Made by a program: the position numbers and the translations under genes. Of a DNA stretch of 64,000 nt, positions 44,583 through 53,415 are shown one piece after another. The notes below the pieces were generated by a model. It searched no databases and was not told where the DNA came from. It worked only from the letters and a program-made list of their open reading frames with translations. The stretch comes from CAWCUZ01 sp963798795 (GTDB taxonomy: Bacteria > Acidobacteriota > Vicinamibacteria > Vicinamibacterales > SCN-69-37), in the NCBI GenBank assembly GCA_963798795.1, contig CAWCUZ010000001.1, positions 2,294,001 to 2,358,000 on the forward strand, in the 5' to 3' direction. Positions within the stretch are counted from its first letter, which is position 1, and each line of letters starts with the position of its first letter.

Positions 44583-45693
44583 TCAGGCATCGCAAATGGC
44601 GTCCACCGCTTCGAGGCGGTTGTAGAGCGTGTCGCGCTCGACCGGCACGCGGCCGGCGGCGCGGATGAGCGCGCGGATGTCCGACGTCGTCAGCGTCACC
44701 GGCGTGCGCGCCCCCGCCATGTGGTAGATGCGCTCCTCCTGCACGGTGCCGTCCAGGTCGTCGACGCCGTACCAGAGCGCAATCTGCGCCACGTCGACGC
44801 CCGTCGCGATCCAGAACGCCTTGACGTGCGGGATGTTGTCGAGCATCAGCCGCGCGACGGCGTGCACGCGCAGCGTTTCGCTCGCCGACGGCGCCGGCAG
44901 CTTGCGCATCTGGTTGTTGTCGGGATGGAATGCGAGCGGGATGAACGCCTGGAGCCCGCCGGTCTCGTCCTGCAGCGCGCGGGCCCGCAGCATGTGATCC
45001 ACGCGCTCCTCAATCGTCTCGATGTGGCCGTACAGCATCGTCACGTTCGTGCGGATGCCGAGGCCGTGCGCGATGCGATGAATCGACAGATAGCGGTCCG
45101 CGTCCGCCTTGTCGTGACAGATCTTCCGCCGCACGCGCTCCGCGAACATCTCCGCGCCGCCGCCCGGCAGCGAGTCGAGGCCGGCCGCCATGCAGCGCGC
45201 GCAGCACGGCCTCGTCGGTCATCCCGTAGGTGTCGGCGAAGAACGCAATCTCGACCGCCGTGAAGCACTTGAGCTGCACTTCGGGCCGGATTGCCTTCAG
45301 GCCGCGCAGCAGGTCGACGTAGTAGTCGAAGGGCAGATCGGGGTGCAGGCCGTTGACGACGTGGATTTCGGTGAGGGGCTGATCGGCGCGCGCGCGCAGC
45401 TTGTCGAACACCTGTTCGAGCGACAGCGTGTAGGCGCCCGGGTCGCCGGGCCGGAGGCGCGCGAACGAACAGAACAGGCAGCTCGCCACGCAGACGTTGG
45501 TGGCTTCGAGCCGGAGGTTGAAATTGTAGTAGGTGTCATCGCCGTGCCGCTTCTCGCGCTCGCGATTCGCCAGCCGCCCGACCGCGTGCAGGTCCGGATG
45601 CGCGAACAGCCGCACGCCGTCGTCGAACGACAGCCGTTCGCCGGCATCGAGCTTTGCGGCCATCCCGTCGAGATCACCACGCCGGCTCTCCAT
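44583..45693 (-). CDS. mqnE: Aminodeoxyfutalosine synthase MqnE (radical SAM), one frame break
   Basis: About 370 residues. The first frame: DDTYYNFNLRLEATNVCVAS, then the cluster motif CVASCLFCSF (C-x3-C-x2-C), EIHVVNGLHPDLPFDYYVDL. Near 45185 it shifts to GLDSLPGGGAEMFAERVRRK, RTNVTMLYGHIETIEERVDH, AFIPLAFHPDNNQM, IALWYGVDDLDGTVQEERI. Both parts are MqnE. It joins chorismate-derived carboxyvinyl-benzoate to the futalosine nucleoside. The start ATG 45693 lies at the edge of an 8-bp repeat array; MAAKLDAG downstream is an alternative. Confidence 0.87.
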
Positions 45694-45812
45694 CACCCCA
45701 TCACCCCATCACCCCATCACCCCATCACCCCATGACCCCATCACCCCATCACCCCATCACCCCATGACCCCATCACCCCATGACCCAATCGCTCAATCGC
45801 TCAATCGCTCAA
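45692..45812. repeat. 8-bp tandem repeats filling the yjbQ-mqnE gap
   Basis: About twelve ATCACCCC/ATGACCCC units run from the mqnE start codon to ~45787, then three AATCGCTC units reach the yjbQ stop. Read on the minus strand, the array supplies GGGGTG-ATG to mqnE and the TGA of yjbQ. Confidence 0.9.
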
Positions 45813-46312
45813 TCCTCGATGCCGATGGTCTGGATCCTGAGCATCCTCGACCGGGGGCCGTCGAGCTCGGCCATCAGCACGCGCTGCCATTGCCCCAGCA
45901 CCATTTCCCCGCCGCTCACCTGCAAGGTCAGGCTGTGGCCGAGCAGCAGTGCGCGCAGGTGCGCGTCGGCGTTCATGCGGTCGCAGTCGGAGTGCGCCGG
46001 GTCGTTGTGCAGCCACTCGGCGTCGCGCTCCACGACGCGCTCGAGAAACGTGCGCATGTCGGCGACCAGCGCCTTCTGGAATTCGTTGATGAAGACCGTG
46101 CAGGTCGTGTGCGTCGAAAACAGGCTGACCAGTCCCTCACGCAGCCCGAGCCGGCCGACGATCGCCATGACGCGATCGGTGAGGTCCACCACCTCGATGC
46201 GCTGCTCGGTCTGCACCGCCAGGGTTTCGCCGTGAATGCGGAAGGCGCCGGACGCGGACGTCACGTCCACGACGGGCTGATCGCGGCGGGTGACGGTCGA
46301 ACTCTTGCTCAT
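45809..46312 (-). CDS. YjbQ/UPF0047 family protein
   Basis: 167 residues from ATG 46312. VDVTSASGAFRIHGETLAVQ, IEVVDLTDRVMAIVG, then the family signature LVSLFSTHTTCTVFINEF, EWLHNDPAHSDCDRMNADAH, LRALLLGHSLTLQVSGGEMV and LGQWQRVLMAELDGPRSRML. Proteins of this family have weak thiamin-phosphate synthase activity; the true role is open. The stop codon lies inside an octamer repeat. Upstream is the cobalamin riboswitch of the opposite strand. Confidence 0.9.
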   Translation of the reverse strand: MSKSSTVTRRDQPVVDVTSASGAFRIHGETLAVQTEQRIEVVDLTDRVMAIVGRLGLREGLVSLFSTHTTCTVFINEFQKALVADMRTFLERVVERDAEWLHNDPAHSDCDRMNADAHLRALLLGHSLTLQVSGGEMVLGQWQRVLMAELDGPRSRMLRIQTIGIED

Positions 46313-46387
46313 GCAGGACCTCGATCCTTCGTTCATTCTGCCATGCGCCCGCCTGGCAGCCCAAGGGCACGACGCCGGATGCGCTAT

Positions 46388-46640
46388 AGTTATCGGCTGA
46401 CAACCGACTCGCCCGGCGATCACGGGAAGTGGGTGCGATGCCCACACGGTGCCGCCACTGTAAGCGGAGAGTCGGCGATCATGTGCGGCCTCGACGCGGC
46501 CGGCACGGCAAGCTTCTGCCTTTTGCCTTGTGCCTTCTGCCTTCCGCCTCGGCTCCGCCCGCCACTGCGGAATACTCCGCGGGAAGGCGAGACCGCCGAC
46601 GCACCCATCCGCAAGTCAGGAGACCTGGTCACCGGGCCGT
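46388..46640 (+). ncRNA. Cobalamin riboswitch
   Basis: Core motifs are clear: CACGGGAAGTGGGTGCGA, then CACACGGTGCCGCCACTGTA (46447-46462 region), the GGGAAGGCGAGACC arm, and GCAAGTCAGGAGACCTGGTC near 46611-46630 (B12 box-like end). It precedes a TonB-dependent receptor and BtuDCF genes, which B12 riboswitches usually repress when B12 is high. The peripheral arm carries five tandem heptamers (TTCTGCC type, 46514-46548), unlike a normal stem. Exact ends are approximate. Confidence 0.9.
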
Positions 46641-46727
46641 CCTTCTGTCTGGTTCCGACGCCCGCCGCACTGACGCGGTGCGCCGAGGAGCGCAGACCCG
46701 GCGCGTGAACACGCCGAGGGAGGTCCC

Positions 46728-49012
46728 ATGGCTCGCCGCTCGTCCGGCCGATTCGGCCGCTCTCCGTTCTGCTCGACCGCTTCCGTCGTTTCCGTCGCGT
46801 TCGCTTCGCTGGTACTCCTGCTGGTCCCGGCGGTCACGCACGCCGACACCCTGTCGGGCCGCGTGCTCGATCCCTCCTCGCAGGGCGTCGCGGGCGCCAC
46901 GGTGCTGATCCTCGAGGGCCAGCGCGTCGTCACGACGACCCGCACGCAGGATGACGGACGGTTCGGACCGCTGCGGCTGGCGCCCGGCACCTACGAGGTC
47001 GTCGCCTCGGCGCCGGGCCTCCGGTCGCCGCGGCTCGACGCCAGGGTCGCCGCCGGTGCGGACATCTCCATCACCGTGCCGCTTGCGCTGACCGCCATCG
47101 AAGACTCCGTCGTCGTCTCCGTGTCGCAGGTCGAGACGACCCTGTCGCGAGCGACCGACAGCGTCACCGTGATCGAACGCCGCGACCTGCAGCGCCAGCA
47201 GGCGGAGAATGTCGTCGCGGCGCTGCGGGCGGTGCCCGGCTTCGGCGTCGCGGCGTCCGGCGGGCGCGGTGCCCTGACGTCGATCTTCCCCCGCGGCGGC
47301 GAGTCGGACTACACGCTCGTGCTCGTGAATGGCATCCCGCAGAACGCGTTCGGCGGCGGCTACGACGCGAGCCACCTCGGCACGTCGGACGTGGAACGCA
47401 TCGAGGTCGTGCGGGGACCGGAGAGCGCGCTCTACGGCGGCGGTGCGATCGGCGGCGTGCTGCAGGTCGTCACCCGGCAGGGCGGCGCTCCCGCGGTGGA
47501 TGCGATCTTCGAAGCGGGCGGCAACGGCACCCGCCGGGGGAAGCCTCGACGACGGGATCGTCGGGAGCGTGGCAGTGGGGCGGCTCGTTCGATCGGCTGA
47601 CCTCGGCCGGCGACCGGCGGACGGTGCCGTCGATTGGCGGCGCGGTCTCGAACGACGACTACGCGCGCGCCGAGGGTTCGGCGAGCCTCGGCTGGTCGGA
47701 CCGTCCGTCGCGGCTGATGCGAGTCCACGTCCGCGGCGGGCGGAACGAACGCGGGGTCCCCGGGCCGTACGGATCCGACCCGCTCGGGCTGTACGGCGGC
47801 CTCGACGTGATCTCGCGGCAGCGGAACTCGTTCACCGAGGTCGCCGCGACCGGACGGTTCGGCGGCGCGCGCGTCCAGCACCAGCTCCTGGTCACCTGGG
47901 CCGACCTGAAGAGCCACTACCTCAGTCCGTTCGGCGCGTCGGACGACCGCACGCGGCGCGTGACGGGCCGGTACCAGATTGACGTCGCGCTTCCGGCCGT
48001 CGGCCTGTCGGCGGGCTGGGAGGGGCTGAGCGAACGCGCCGACAACACCTACATCACCGGCGAGCTGTTTCAGCCGGTGCCCGTCTCGCGATCGCTGTCC
48101 GGCTGGTTCGTCGAAGCGCGTCCGTCGCTCGGCGCCCGGGTCGCGCTGTCTGCGGGCGTCCGTCTCGAACGGATCGCGCGGCGCGCGCTCGAAGGGGATC
48201 CGAACCCGTTCGGCCCGCGGCCGGCGTTCGGCGAGGACGTCGTCTGGTCGGCCAGCCCGAAGGTCGCCGCGTCGTGGTTCCTGCGCGGGCCGGATGCGGG
48301 CGGGTGGACGCGGATCCGCGCCGGCGCCGGCACCGGCATCAAGCCGCCCACGGCGTTCGAGATCGCGTTCACCGACAACCCGTCGCTGCGGCCCGAGCGG
48401 AGCCGCAGCGCCGACGTGGGCGTCGAACAGGCGCTGGCCGGGTCGGCCCTCGTGGCCGACCTGACCTGGTTCAGCAACCGCTACGACGATCTCATCGTGG
48501 CCATCAGCCAGGCCTGGGGTTCGGCGAGCCGCTATCGGACGGACAACGTCGCCAACGCGCGGAGCCGCGGCCTCGAAGCGGGGCTCGCGTGGCGGGCGTC
48601 GGACGGGCTCGCGGCGCGCGCCGCGTGGACGTGGCTCGACACCGAGGTTCTCGCCGTCGACCGCGCCCCCGGTCGGGCCCCGGCGCCGTTCTCGGTCGGC
48701 GACGATCTGGTCCGCCGGCCGCGCCAGCAGGGCTCGCTGGAAGTCAGCTGGACCGGACCGCGCGGCAACGCCTTTCTCCTGGTGAACGGCCGCGGCAGAA
48801 TGCTGGACCTGGAGCCGAACTTCGCGTCGAGCCTGGTTTACAACCCCGGCTACACGATGCTGACCGTCGGCGGGTCGTTTCGACTGACGCACGGCCTGGA
48901 GCTGTACGCCCGGGTCATCAACGCGCTCGATCGGCAGTACGAGGAGGTCTACGGCTTTCCGGGGCTGGGCCGGACCGCCATGGCGGGCGTCCGTGTTGCT
49001 GCGGGCCGTTGA
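46728..49012 (+). CDS. TonB-dependent receptor, probable cobalamin receptor (BtuB-like), one frame break
   Basis: About 760 residues. ATG 46728, signal peptide (FASLVLLLVPAVTHA), a carboxypeptidase-like domain (LSGRVLDPSSQGVAGATVLI), a plug (DSVTVIERRDLQRQQAENVV, ESDYTLVLVNGIPQNAFGGG, IEVVRGPESALYGGGAIGGV), then a frame change near 47535 at CCGGGGG. The barrel continues as WQWGGSFDRLTSAGDRR, VSNDDYARAEGSASLGW, KPPTAFEIAFTDNPSLRPER, ending YEEVYGFPGLGRTAMAGVRV. It follows the riboswitch, so B12 uptake across the outer membrane is likely. The G5 run suggests a homopolymer error. Confidence 0.85.
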
Positions 49013-49820
49013 TCTGTGCTTCGGCTACGGCCGCCGGGCGGGCGCGACCCGTCCGGGGGCCGGCCGCCGGGCGGGCGCGACCCGTCCGGGGGCCGGCCCG
49101 CGCCTCGCGATCGAGGACGTCTCGCTCGAGATCCCGCGTGGCGCCCTGCTCGGCATTCTCGGGCCCAACGGCTCGGGCAAGACGACGCTGCTGCGGCTGC
49201 TGGCGGGCTCGGCCGTGCCGCAGCGCGGCCGCGTGCTGCTCGACGGCCAGGACCTGCGGCGCCGGTCGCGCGTGGAGGTGGCGCGCCGGATTGCCGTCGT
49301 GCCGCAGGAAACGCACCTCGCGTTCGAGTACCGCGTCCTCGAGATCGCGCTCATGGGCCGGTACCCGCACCTGCGGCCGTTCCAGGTGGAAGGGCCCGCC
49401 GATCTCGACGCCGCGCTTCGCGCCCTCGACGCGACCGGCACCCGCGAACTGGCCGACCGCCCGTTTCAGACGCTGAGCGGCGGCGAAAAGCAGCGCGTCA
49501 TCATCGCCTCGGCCCTCGCACAGCTCGAATCCCGGGCGGACGCCGCGCCGCCGCTGGTCTTTCTCGACGAACCGACCGCGTCGCTCGACCTGCACTACCA
49601 GGTGCAGATCGCGGCGCTCGTGCGCGATTTGCACGTGCGCCGCGGCATCACCGTGGTGCTGTCCACACACGACCTGCACCTGGCGGCGGCGCTGTGCCGT
49701 CAGGTCGTCCTGCTCCGAAACGGCCGCATCCTGGCGCAGGGCGACCGCGGCGACGTGCTGACGACCGGCCACGTCAGCGCGCTGTTCGACGTGGATCCGT
49801 CGCTGGTGCCGGCCCTGTGA
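48993..49820 (+). CDS. btuD: Cobalamin ABC transporter ATP-binding protein
   Basis: 275 residues, overlapping the receptor end by 20 nt. Walker A GPNGSGKTT, Q-loop VVPQETH, signature LSGGEKQRV, Walker B LVFLDEPTASLDL, H-loop LSTHDLHLA. Between the A-loop (CFGYG) and RLAIEDVSLEIPRG lies a 22-residue insertion (RRAGATRPGAG twice) from a 33-bp direct repeat; normal homologues continue directly. The insertion is in a surface loop, so activity may be kept. Powers B12 import with BtuC and BtuF. Confidence 0.92.
   Translation: MLLRAVDLCFGYGRRAGATRPGAGRRAGATRPGAGPRLAIEDVSLEIPRGALLGILGPNGSGKTTLLRLLAGSAVPQRGRVLLDGQDLRRRSRVEVARRIAVVPQETHLAFEYRVLEIALMGRYPHLRPFQVEGPADLDAALRALDATGTRELADRPFQTLSGGEKQRVIIASALAQLESRADAAPPLVFLDEPTASLDLHYQVQIAALVRDLHVRRGITVVLSTHDLHLAAALCRQVVLLRNGRILAQGDRGDVLTTGHVSALFDVDPSLVPAL
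49029..49094. repeat. 33-bp direct repeat x2 inside btuD
   Basis: GGCCGCCGGGCGGGCGCGAC followed by CCGTCCGGGGGCC occurs twice head to tail. Length is a multiple of three and the frame stays open. It is rich in inverted CCGG/GGCC words like the intergenic palindromic elements. Confidence 0.9.
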
Positions 49821-50812
49821 CCGCCCATCCGCTGCGGCGCGGGCTGTGGGTCATCGGTCTGCTGGCCGGGACGCTCGTCGTCGCCGTGCTGGCGGCCCCG
49901 TTCATCGGCTCGACGCCCATCGACTTCGCAAAGGTGTTCAGCCGATCGGTCCCGTTCGAGAGGAACGTGGACGCGCAGATCTTCTTCATCGCCCGTCTGC
50001 CGCGCGCGCTGGCGGCGGCCTTCGTCGGCGGCACGCTCGCCGCGGCGGGCGTCGTCTTTCAGGGCCTGCTGCGCAACCCGCTCGCCACGCCGTACACGCT
50101 GGGTGTGTCGGCCGGCGCCTCGCTCGGGGCGATGGCGGCGATCACATTCAGCCGGGTGCTGCCGATCGGCGTGGCCGGGGCGGCGTTGGCCGGCGCGCTG
50201 CTGGCCGTGATCGTCGTGTACGGCCTGGCGTCCGCGCGGCACGCCGGGCTGTCGACAACGGTGCTGCTGCTCGCCGGCGTCACGCTCAACGCCTTCTTTT
50301 CCGCGCTGATTCTGTTCGTCCAGTACCTCAGCGACTTCGCCGAGACCTACCGCGCGATCCGCTGGCTGATGGGCGACCTCGACGTCGCCAGCTATCTGCC
50401 GCTCCTGGTCGCCCTGCCGTTCGTGCTGATCGCGTTCGCGGCGTTCGCCTGGCTCGCGCGGCCGCTGAACCTGCTCAGCCTCGGCCCGGAGGCGGCCGAT
50501 TCGCGCGGCGTCAACGTGGACCGGGCGCAGCGCGTCGCGTTCCTGAGCGCCTCGCTGGCGACGGGGGCCGCCGTATCGGTTGGCGGCCCGATTGGTTTCG
50601 TGGGCATCATCGTGCCGCACCTCATCCGCCTGGTCGTGGGTGCCGACCATCGGCTCGTCCTGCCGGCGTCTGTGCTCTTTGGCGGCGCGTTCCTGGTGGT
50701 CTGCGACGTGGCCGCCCGCACCGTGATTGCGCCGCTCGAGCTGCCCGTTGGCGTCATCACGGCGCTCATCGGCGGACCGTTCTTTCTGTGGCTGCTCTTG
50801 AGGAAGCGATGA
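49817..50812 (+). CDS. btuC: Cobalamin ABC transporter permease
   Basis: 331 residues; GTG 49817 overlaps the btuD stop (GTGA). FecCD family: LPRALAAAFVGGTLAAAGVV, FQGLLRNPLATPYTLGVSAG, TTVLLLAGVTLNAFFSALIL, IRWLMGDLDVASYLPLLVAL, then GGPIGFVGIIVPHLIRLVVG and FLVVCDVAARTVIAPLELPV. About ten TM helices. Its stop overlaps the btuF start (ATGA). Confidence 0.93.
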   Translation: MTAHPLRRGLWVIGLLAGTLVVAVLAAPFIGSTPIDFAKVFSRSVPFERNVDAQIFFIARLPRALAAAFVGGTLAAAGVVFQGLLRNPLATPYTLGVSAGASLGAMAAITFSRVLPIGVAGAALAGALLAVIVVYGLASARHAGLSTTVLLLAGVTLNAFFSALILFVQYLSDFAETYRAIRWLMGDLDVASYLPLLVALPFVLIAFAAFAWLARPLNLLSLGPEAADSRGVNVDRAQRVAFLSASLATGAAVSVGGPIGFVGIIVPHLIRLVVGADHRLVLPASVLFGGAFLVVCDVAARTVIAPLELPVGVITALIGGPFFLWLLLRKR

Positions 50813-51744
50813 GCGCGGTTCAAAACTGGAGGGGCGGACCTTCAGGTCCGCCCGGGCCGGGCCTGAACACCCGGCGTTCCATCGTGTTCTCCTGGCTTTC
50901 GGCTCTCGGCTTTGGGCTCTCGGTGTTGAGCGTCGGCGTCGCACTGACGGCGGCGAATCCGCAGCCGCCGCGCCGGATTGTGTCCCTCATTCCCGCGGTC
51001 ACCGAGATGCTGTTCGCCGTCGGTGCCGGCGACCGCGTCGTCGGCGTCTCGAGCTTCGATCACTATCCGCCGGCCGTCGATCAGCGTACGCGGGTGGGCG
51101 GGCTGGTGGACCCCGACTTCGAGCGCATCCTCGCGCTCCGGCCGGATCTGGTGATCGTCTACGGCACCCAGAGCGGGCTCATCCAGCGACTCGACCGCAC
51201 GGGCATTCCGATGTTCCACTACGAGCTGGGCACCCTCGCCGACATTCCGCGCACGATCAGGACACTTGGCAACCAGGTAGGCCTGCCCGACGCGGCCGAC
51301 CGGGTTGCCGCCGGCATCGAACGCGGGATCGATCGCATCCGCCGCGAGCACGCCGGCCAGCCCCGGCCGCGGACGATGGTGGTGTTCGACCGGGAGGCGG
51401 GATCGCTACGCGGGATGTACGCGAGCGGCGGCGTCGGCTTCCTGCACGACATGCTCACCGTCGCGGGCGGCGACAACGTCTTCGCCGACGTGACAGGCCA
51501 GCGGCTCCAGTTGTCGTCTGAGACCGTCCTCGCCCGGGCGCCGGAGGTCATCATCGAGCTGCATTCGGGCGAGCCGTGGCCGCCCGCGCAGGTCCGACGG
51601 GAACTGGACGTCTGGAACACCCTTTCGTCGGTGCCGGCCGTCCGCATTCACCGCGTCTTCATCCTCGTCGACGACAAGCTCTCCATCCCCGGCCCCCGCG
51701 TCGTCGAGTCGATCCAGGCGCTCGCCGACGTCCTGCATCGTTGA
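50809..51744 (+). CDS. btuF: Cobalamin-binding periplasmic protein
   Basis: 311 residues from ATG 50809. The binding domain is clear: RRIVSLIPAVTEMLFAVGAG, DRVVGVSSFDHYPPAV, VGGLVDPDFERILALRPDLV, TVAGGDNVFADVTGQRLQLS, LARAPEVIIELHSGEPW. Residues 1-25 come from an intergenic-type palindrome read in frame (QNWRGGPSGPPGPGLNTRRS). The signal peptide (FSWLSALGFGLSVLSVG) is encoded by a 7-bp repeat. A GTG at 50884 just before the signal peptide is an alternative start that would avoid the palindrome. Delivers B12 to BtuCD. Confidence 0.9.
   Translation: MSAVQNWRGGPSGPPGPGLNTRRSIVFSWLSALGFGLSVLSVGVALTAANPQPPRRIVSLIPAVTEMLFAVGAGDRVVGVSSFDHYPPAVDQRTRVGGLVDPDFERILALRPDLVIVYGTQSGLIQRLDRTGIPMFHYELGTLADIPRTIRTLGNQVGLPDAADRVAAGIERGIDRIRREHAGQPRPRTMVVFDREAGSLRGMYASGGVGFLHDMLTVAGGDNVFADVTGQRLQLSSETVLARAPEVIIELHSGEPWPPAQVRRELDVWNTLSSVPAVRIHRVFILVDDKLSIPGPRVVESIQALADVLHR
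50833..50923. repeat. Palindromic element plus 7-bp repeat inside the btuF 5' end
   Basis: GGCGGACCT-TC-AGGTCCGCC (50833-50852) is a perfect stem, followed by CCGGGCCTGAACACCCGG (~50855-50872) of the dispersed family. Then come five heptamers (CTCCTGG, CTTTCGG, CTCTCGG, CTTTGGG, CTCTCGG; 50889-50923). Confidence 0.8.
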
Positions 51745-51754
51745 AGTGGCCACG

Positions 51755-51790
51755 TCACCAAATCACCCGGTCGCCAAATCTCCAAATCAT
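51755..51790. repeat. Degenerate 8-bp repeat upstream of gmhA
   Basis: ACCAAATC, GCCAAATC and TCCAAATC units fill the short gap after btuF. A TATAGT at 51805-51810 lies 6 nt before the gmhA ATG; too close for a leader unless transcription starts at the ATG. Confidence 0.55.
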
Positions 51791-51816
51791 TGCAGGGTTT
51801 CTCATATAGTTTGCCC

Positions 51817-52416
51817 ATGCCCGATCCCCTCGACCTCGTCCGCTCGCTGTTCGGCCGTGCCGCGGAGGTCCAGCAGCGGTTCGCGGCGCGCGGTCTTCCG
51901 TCGGTCGTCGAGGCGGCCGCACTCATCGAAGGCGTGCTGGCCGCCGGCGGCAAGGCCCTGGTGTTCGGTAACGGCGGCAGCGCCGCCGACGCTCAGCACT
52001 TCGCGGCCGAGCTCGTCGGACGATTCGAAGCGGAACGACCGGGACTGCCGGTCGTGGCGCTCACCACGGACACGAGCATTCTCACGGCGGTCTCGAACGA
52101 CTACGAATACGCTCGCGTGTTCGCCCGACAGGTGGAGGCGCTGGGACGGAGCGGCGACGTCGCGATGGGCATCTCCACCAGCGGCCAATCGGCGAACGTC
52201 GAACAGGGTCTCGCTGCCGCGCGCGCGAAGGGGCTGCGGACGGTGGCCTTGACGGGACGCGATGGCGGTCCGATCGGCGCCGGCGCGGACGTCCACGTCA
52301 ACGTGCCCGACGATTCCGCCGCGCGCGTGCAGGAAGTGCACATCGTCGTGCTGCACGCGCTGTGTGCGCTGATCGAGTCCGGCGCCACAGGTCGTCGCCG
52401 GCGGAACGCTACTTGA
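51817..52416 (+). CDS. gmhA: Phosphoheptose isomerase-like SIS protein
   Basis: 199 residues from ATG 51817. SIS fold with the GmhA signature FGNGGSAADAQHFAAELVGR, ALTTDTSILTAVSNDYEYAR, VFARQVEALGRSGDVAMGIS, TSGQSANVEQGLAAARAKG and EVHIVVLHALCALIE (zinc/active-site helix). Converts sedoheptulose-7-phosphate to heptose-7-phosphate for LPS core. Length is normal. No other heptose genes are near. Its stop overlaps the convergent gene by 8 nt. Confidence 0.88.
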   Translation: MPDPLDLVRSLFGRAAEVQQRFAARGLPSVVEAAALIEGVLAAGGKALVFGNGGSAADAQHFAAELVGRFEAERPGLPVVALTTDTSILTAVSNDYEYARVFARQVEALGRSGDVAMGISTSGQSANVEQGLAAARAKGLRTVALTGRDGGPIGAGADVHVNVPDDSAARVQEVHIVVLHALCALIESGATGRRRRNAT

Positions 52417-53401
52417 TGGAGAAATCCCAGGCGAGGCCGAAGGCGTGGGCCTCGCCCTCGCCGCCCAGCACGGCCGCGCCGGGCAGCTTCTTCTTGCGGT
52501 CGGCGAGCCGAAGGACGACGGCGTACTCGCCCGGCGCCAGGTCGTCGGACGGGCGGATCCGGGCAATCCCGCGCGCCAGGCGGTCGACGCGCACGCGCTC
52601 GGGTTCCTGGCGGAAGTCCTTCATCACTTCCCAGTCGGACTGCGGTCGCGACGCCTGATCGGCGCGCCCCCGCACGGCGCCCACCAGCCGGGCCTGCGCG
52701 ACCGCCGGCAGCCGCACGATGAGAGGCGTGAGCCCGTCGGGGCTCGCACCGGGGATCTCCTTGTACAGGACGACGAAGCTGGGACGACGGGCGTCGATGG
52801 CGCGCTCCGCCGTGCGTCCCGGCACGGTCCAGACCCAGGTCACCGGCGAAGAGCCCGATTCGGTGGCGGGCAGAAAGCCGGTCTCACCCATGGTTTCCGC
52901 CGTTTCGCCGAGGTCGTCGATCTTCTGCTCCACCGCGACGACGCGCGCCGTGTGCGGCAGCAGCCAGGCGGTGGTGCCACCCGCTTCGACGGCCACGGAC
53001 ATGCCGTCTCGCATCTCGCTGGCCCGCGGCTTCGGTACGGCCGGCGCGGCCGGCGGCGGACCGGCCGGACGGGAACCGCCCGCCGGAGCCGGCGTGCCCA
53101 TCGACTCCAGCCGGGCGACCGTGTTGGAAATGTAGGCGCGCACGGTGACGTCCGGCAGCCGCGCGTCGCGCGGCAGCTCGACCTGGAACCACGTCCCCTC
53201 GATCGCCACGAGCTTCAGGACCGTCCCCGCCACGACCTGCCCCACCACCTGCGCGCTCGTGGTGGGTTCGGCGCGCACGTTCGCGCGGGGCACCGTCACG
53301 ACGACGGTGGCGGACGGTGCCGACTGCGCGCCGATCATGGCGGACGCGCAGCCGAGGGCGATCACAATACAGAAACAGACCAGCGGAACGCGGACTGACA
53401 C
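52409..53401 (-). CDS. Secreted SH3-domain protein of unknown function
   Basis: 330 residues from GTG 53401; the frame is open further upstream, but only because it runs into mqnD sequence. Signal peptide (VPLVCFCIVIALGCASAMIG). An SH3b domain follows: VTVPRANVRAEPTTSAQVVG, GTVLKLVAIEGTWFQVEL. A proline-rich linker leads to a C-terminal beta domain (SVAVEAGGTTAWLLPH; FVVLYKEIPGASPDGLTPLI; LAPGEYAVVLRLADRKKKLP). It looks like a periplasmic binding or scaffold protein; no catalytic motif. Just downstream of mqnD, 14 nt apart. Confidence 0.78.
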   Translation of the reverse strand: MSVRVPLVCFCIVIALGCASAMIGAQSAPSATVVVTVPRANVRAEPTTSAQVVGQVVAGTVLKLVAIEGTWFQVELPRDARLPDVTVRAYISNTVARLESMGTPAPAGGSRPAGPPPAAPAVPKPRASEMRDGMSVAVEAGGTTAWLLPHTARVVAVEQKIDDLGETAETMGETGFLPATESGSSPVTWVWTVPGRTAERAIDARRPSFVVLYKEIPGASPDGLTPLIVRLPAVAQARLVGAVRGRADQASRPQSDWEVMKDFRQEPERVRVDRLARGIARIRPSDDLAPGEYAVVLRLADRKKKLPGAAVLGGEGEAHAFGLAWDFSIK

Positions 53402-53415
53402 GGCTGACTGGCACT

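Noticed and set aside
45692..45812. CRISPR array
   Set aside because: Units are only 8 bp with no spacers; simple tandem repeats. The same holds for the arrays at 38530, 42421 and 40456.
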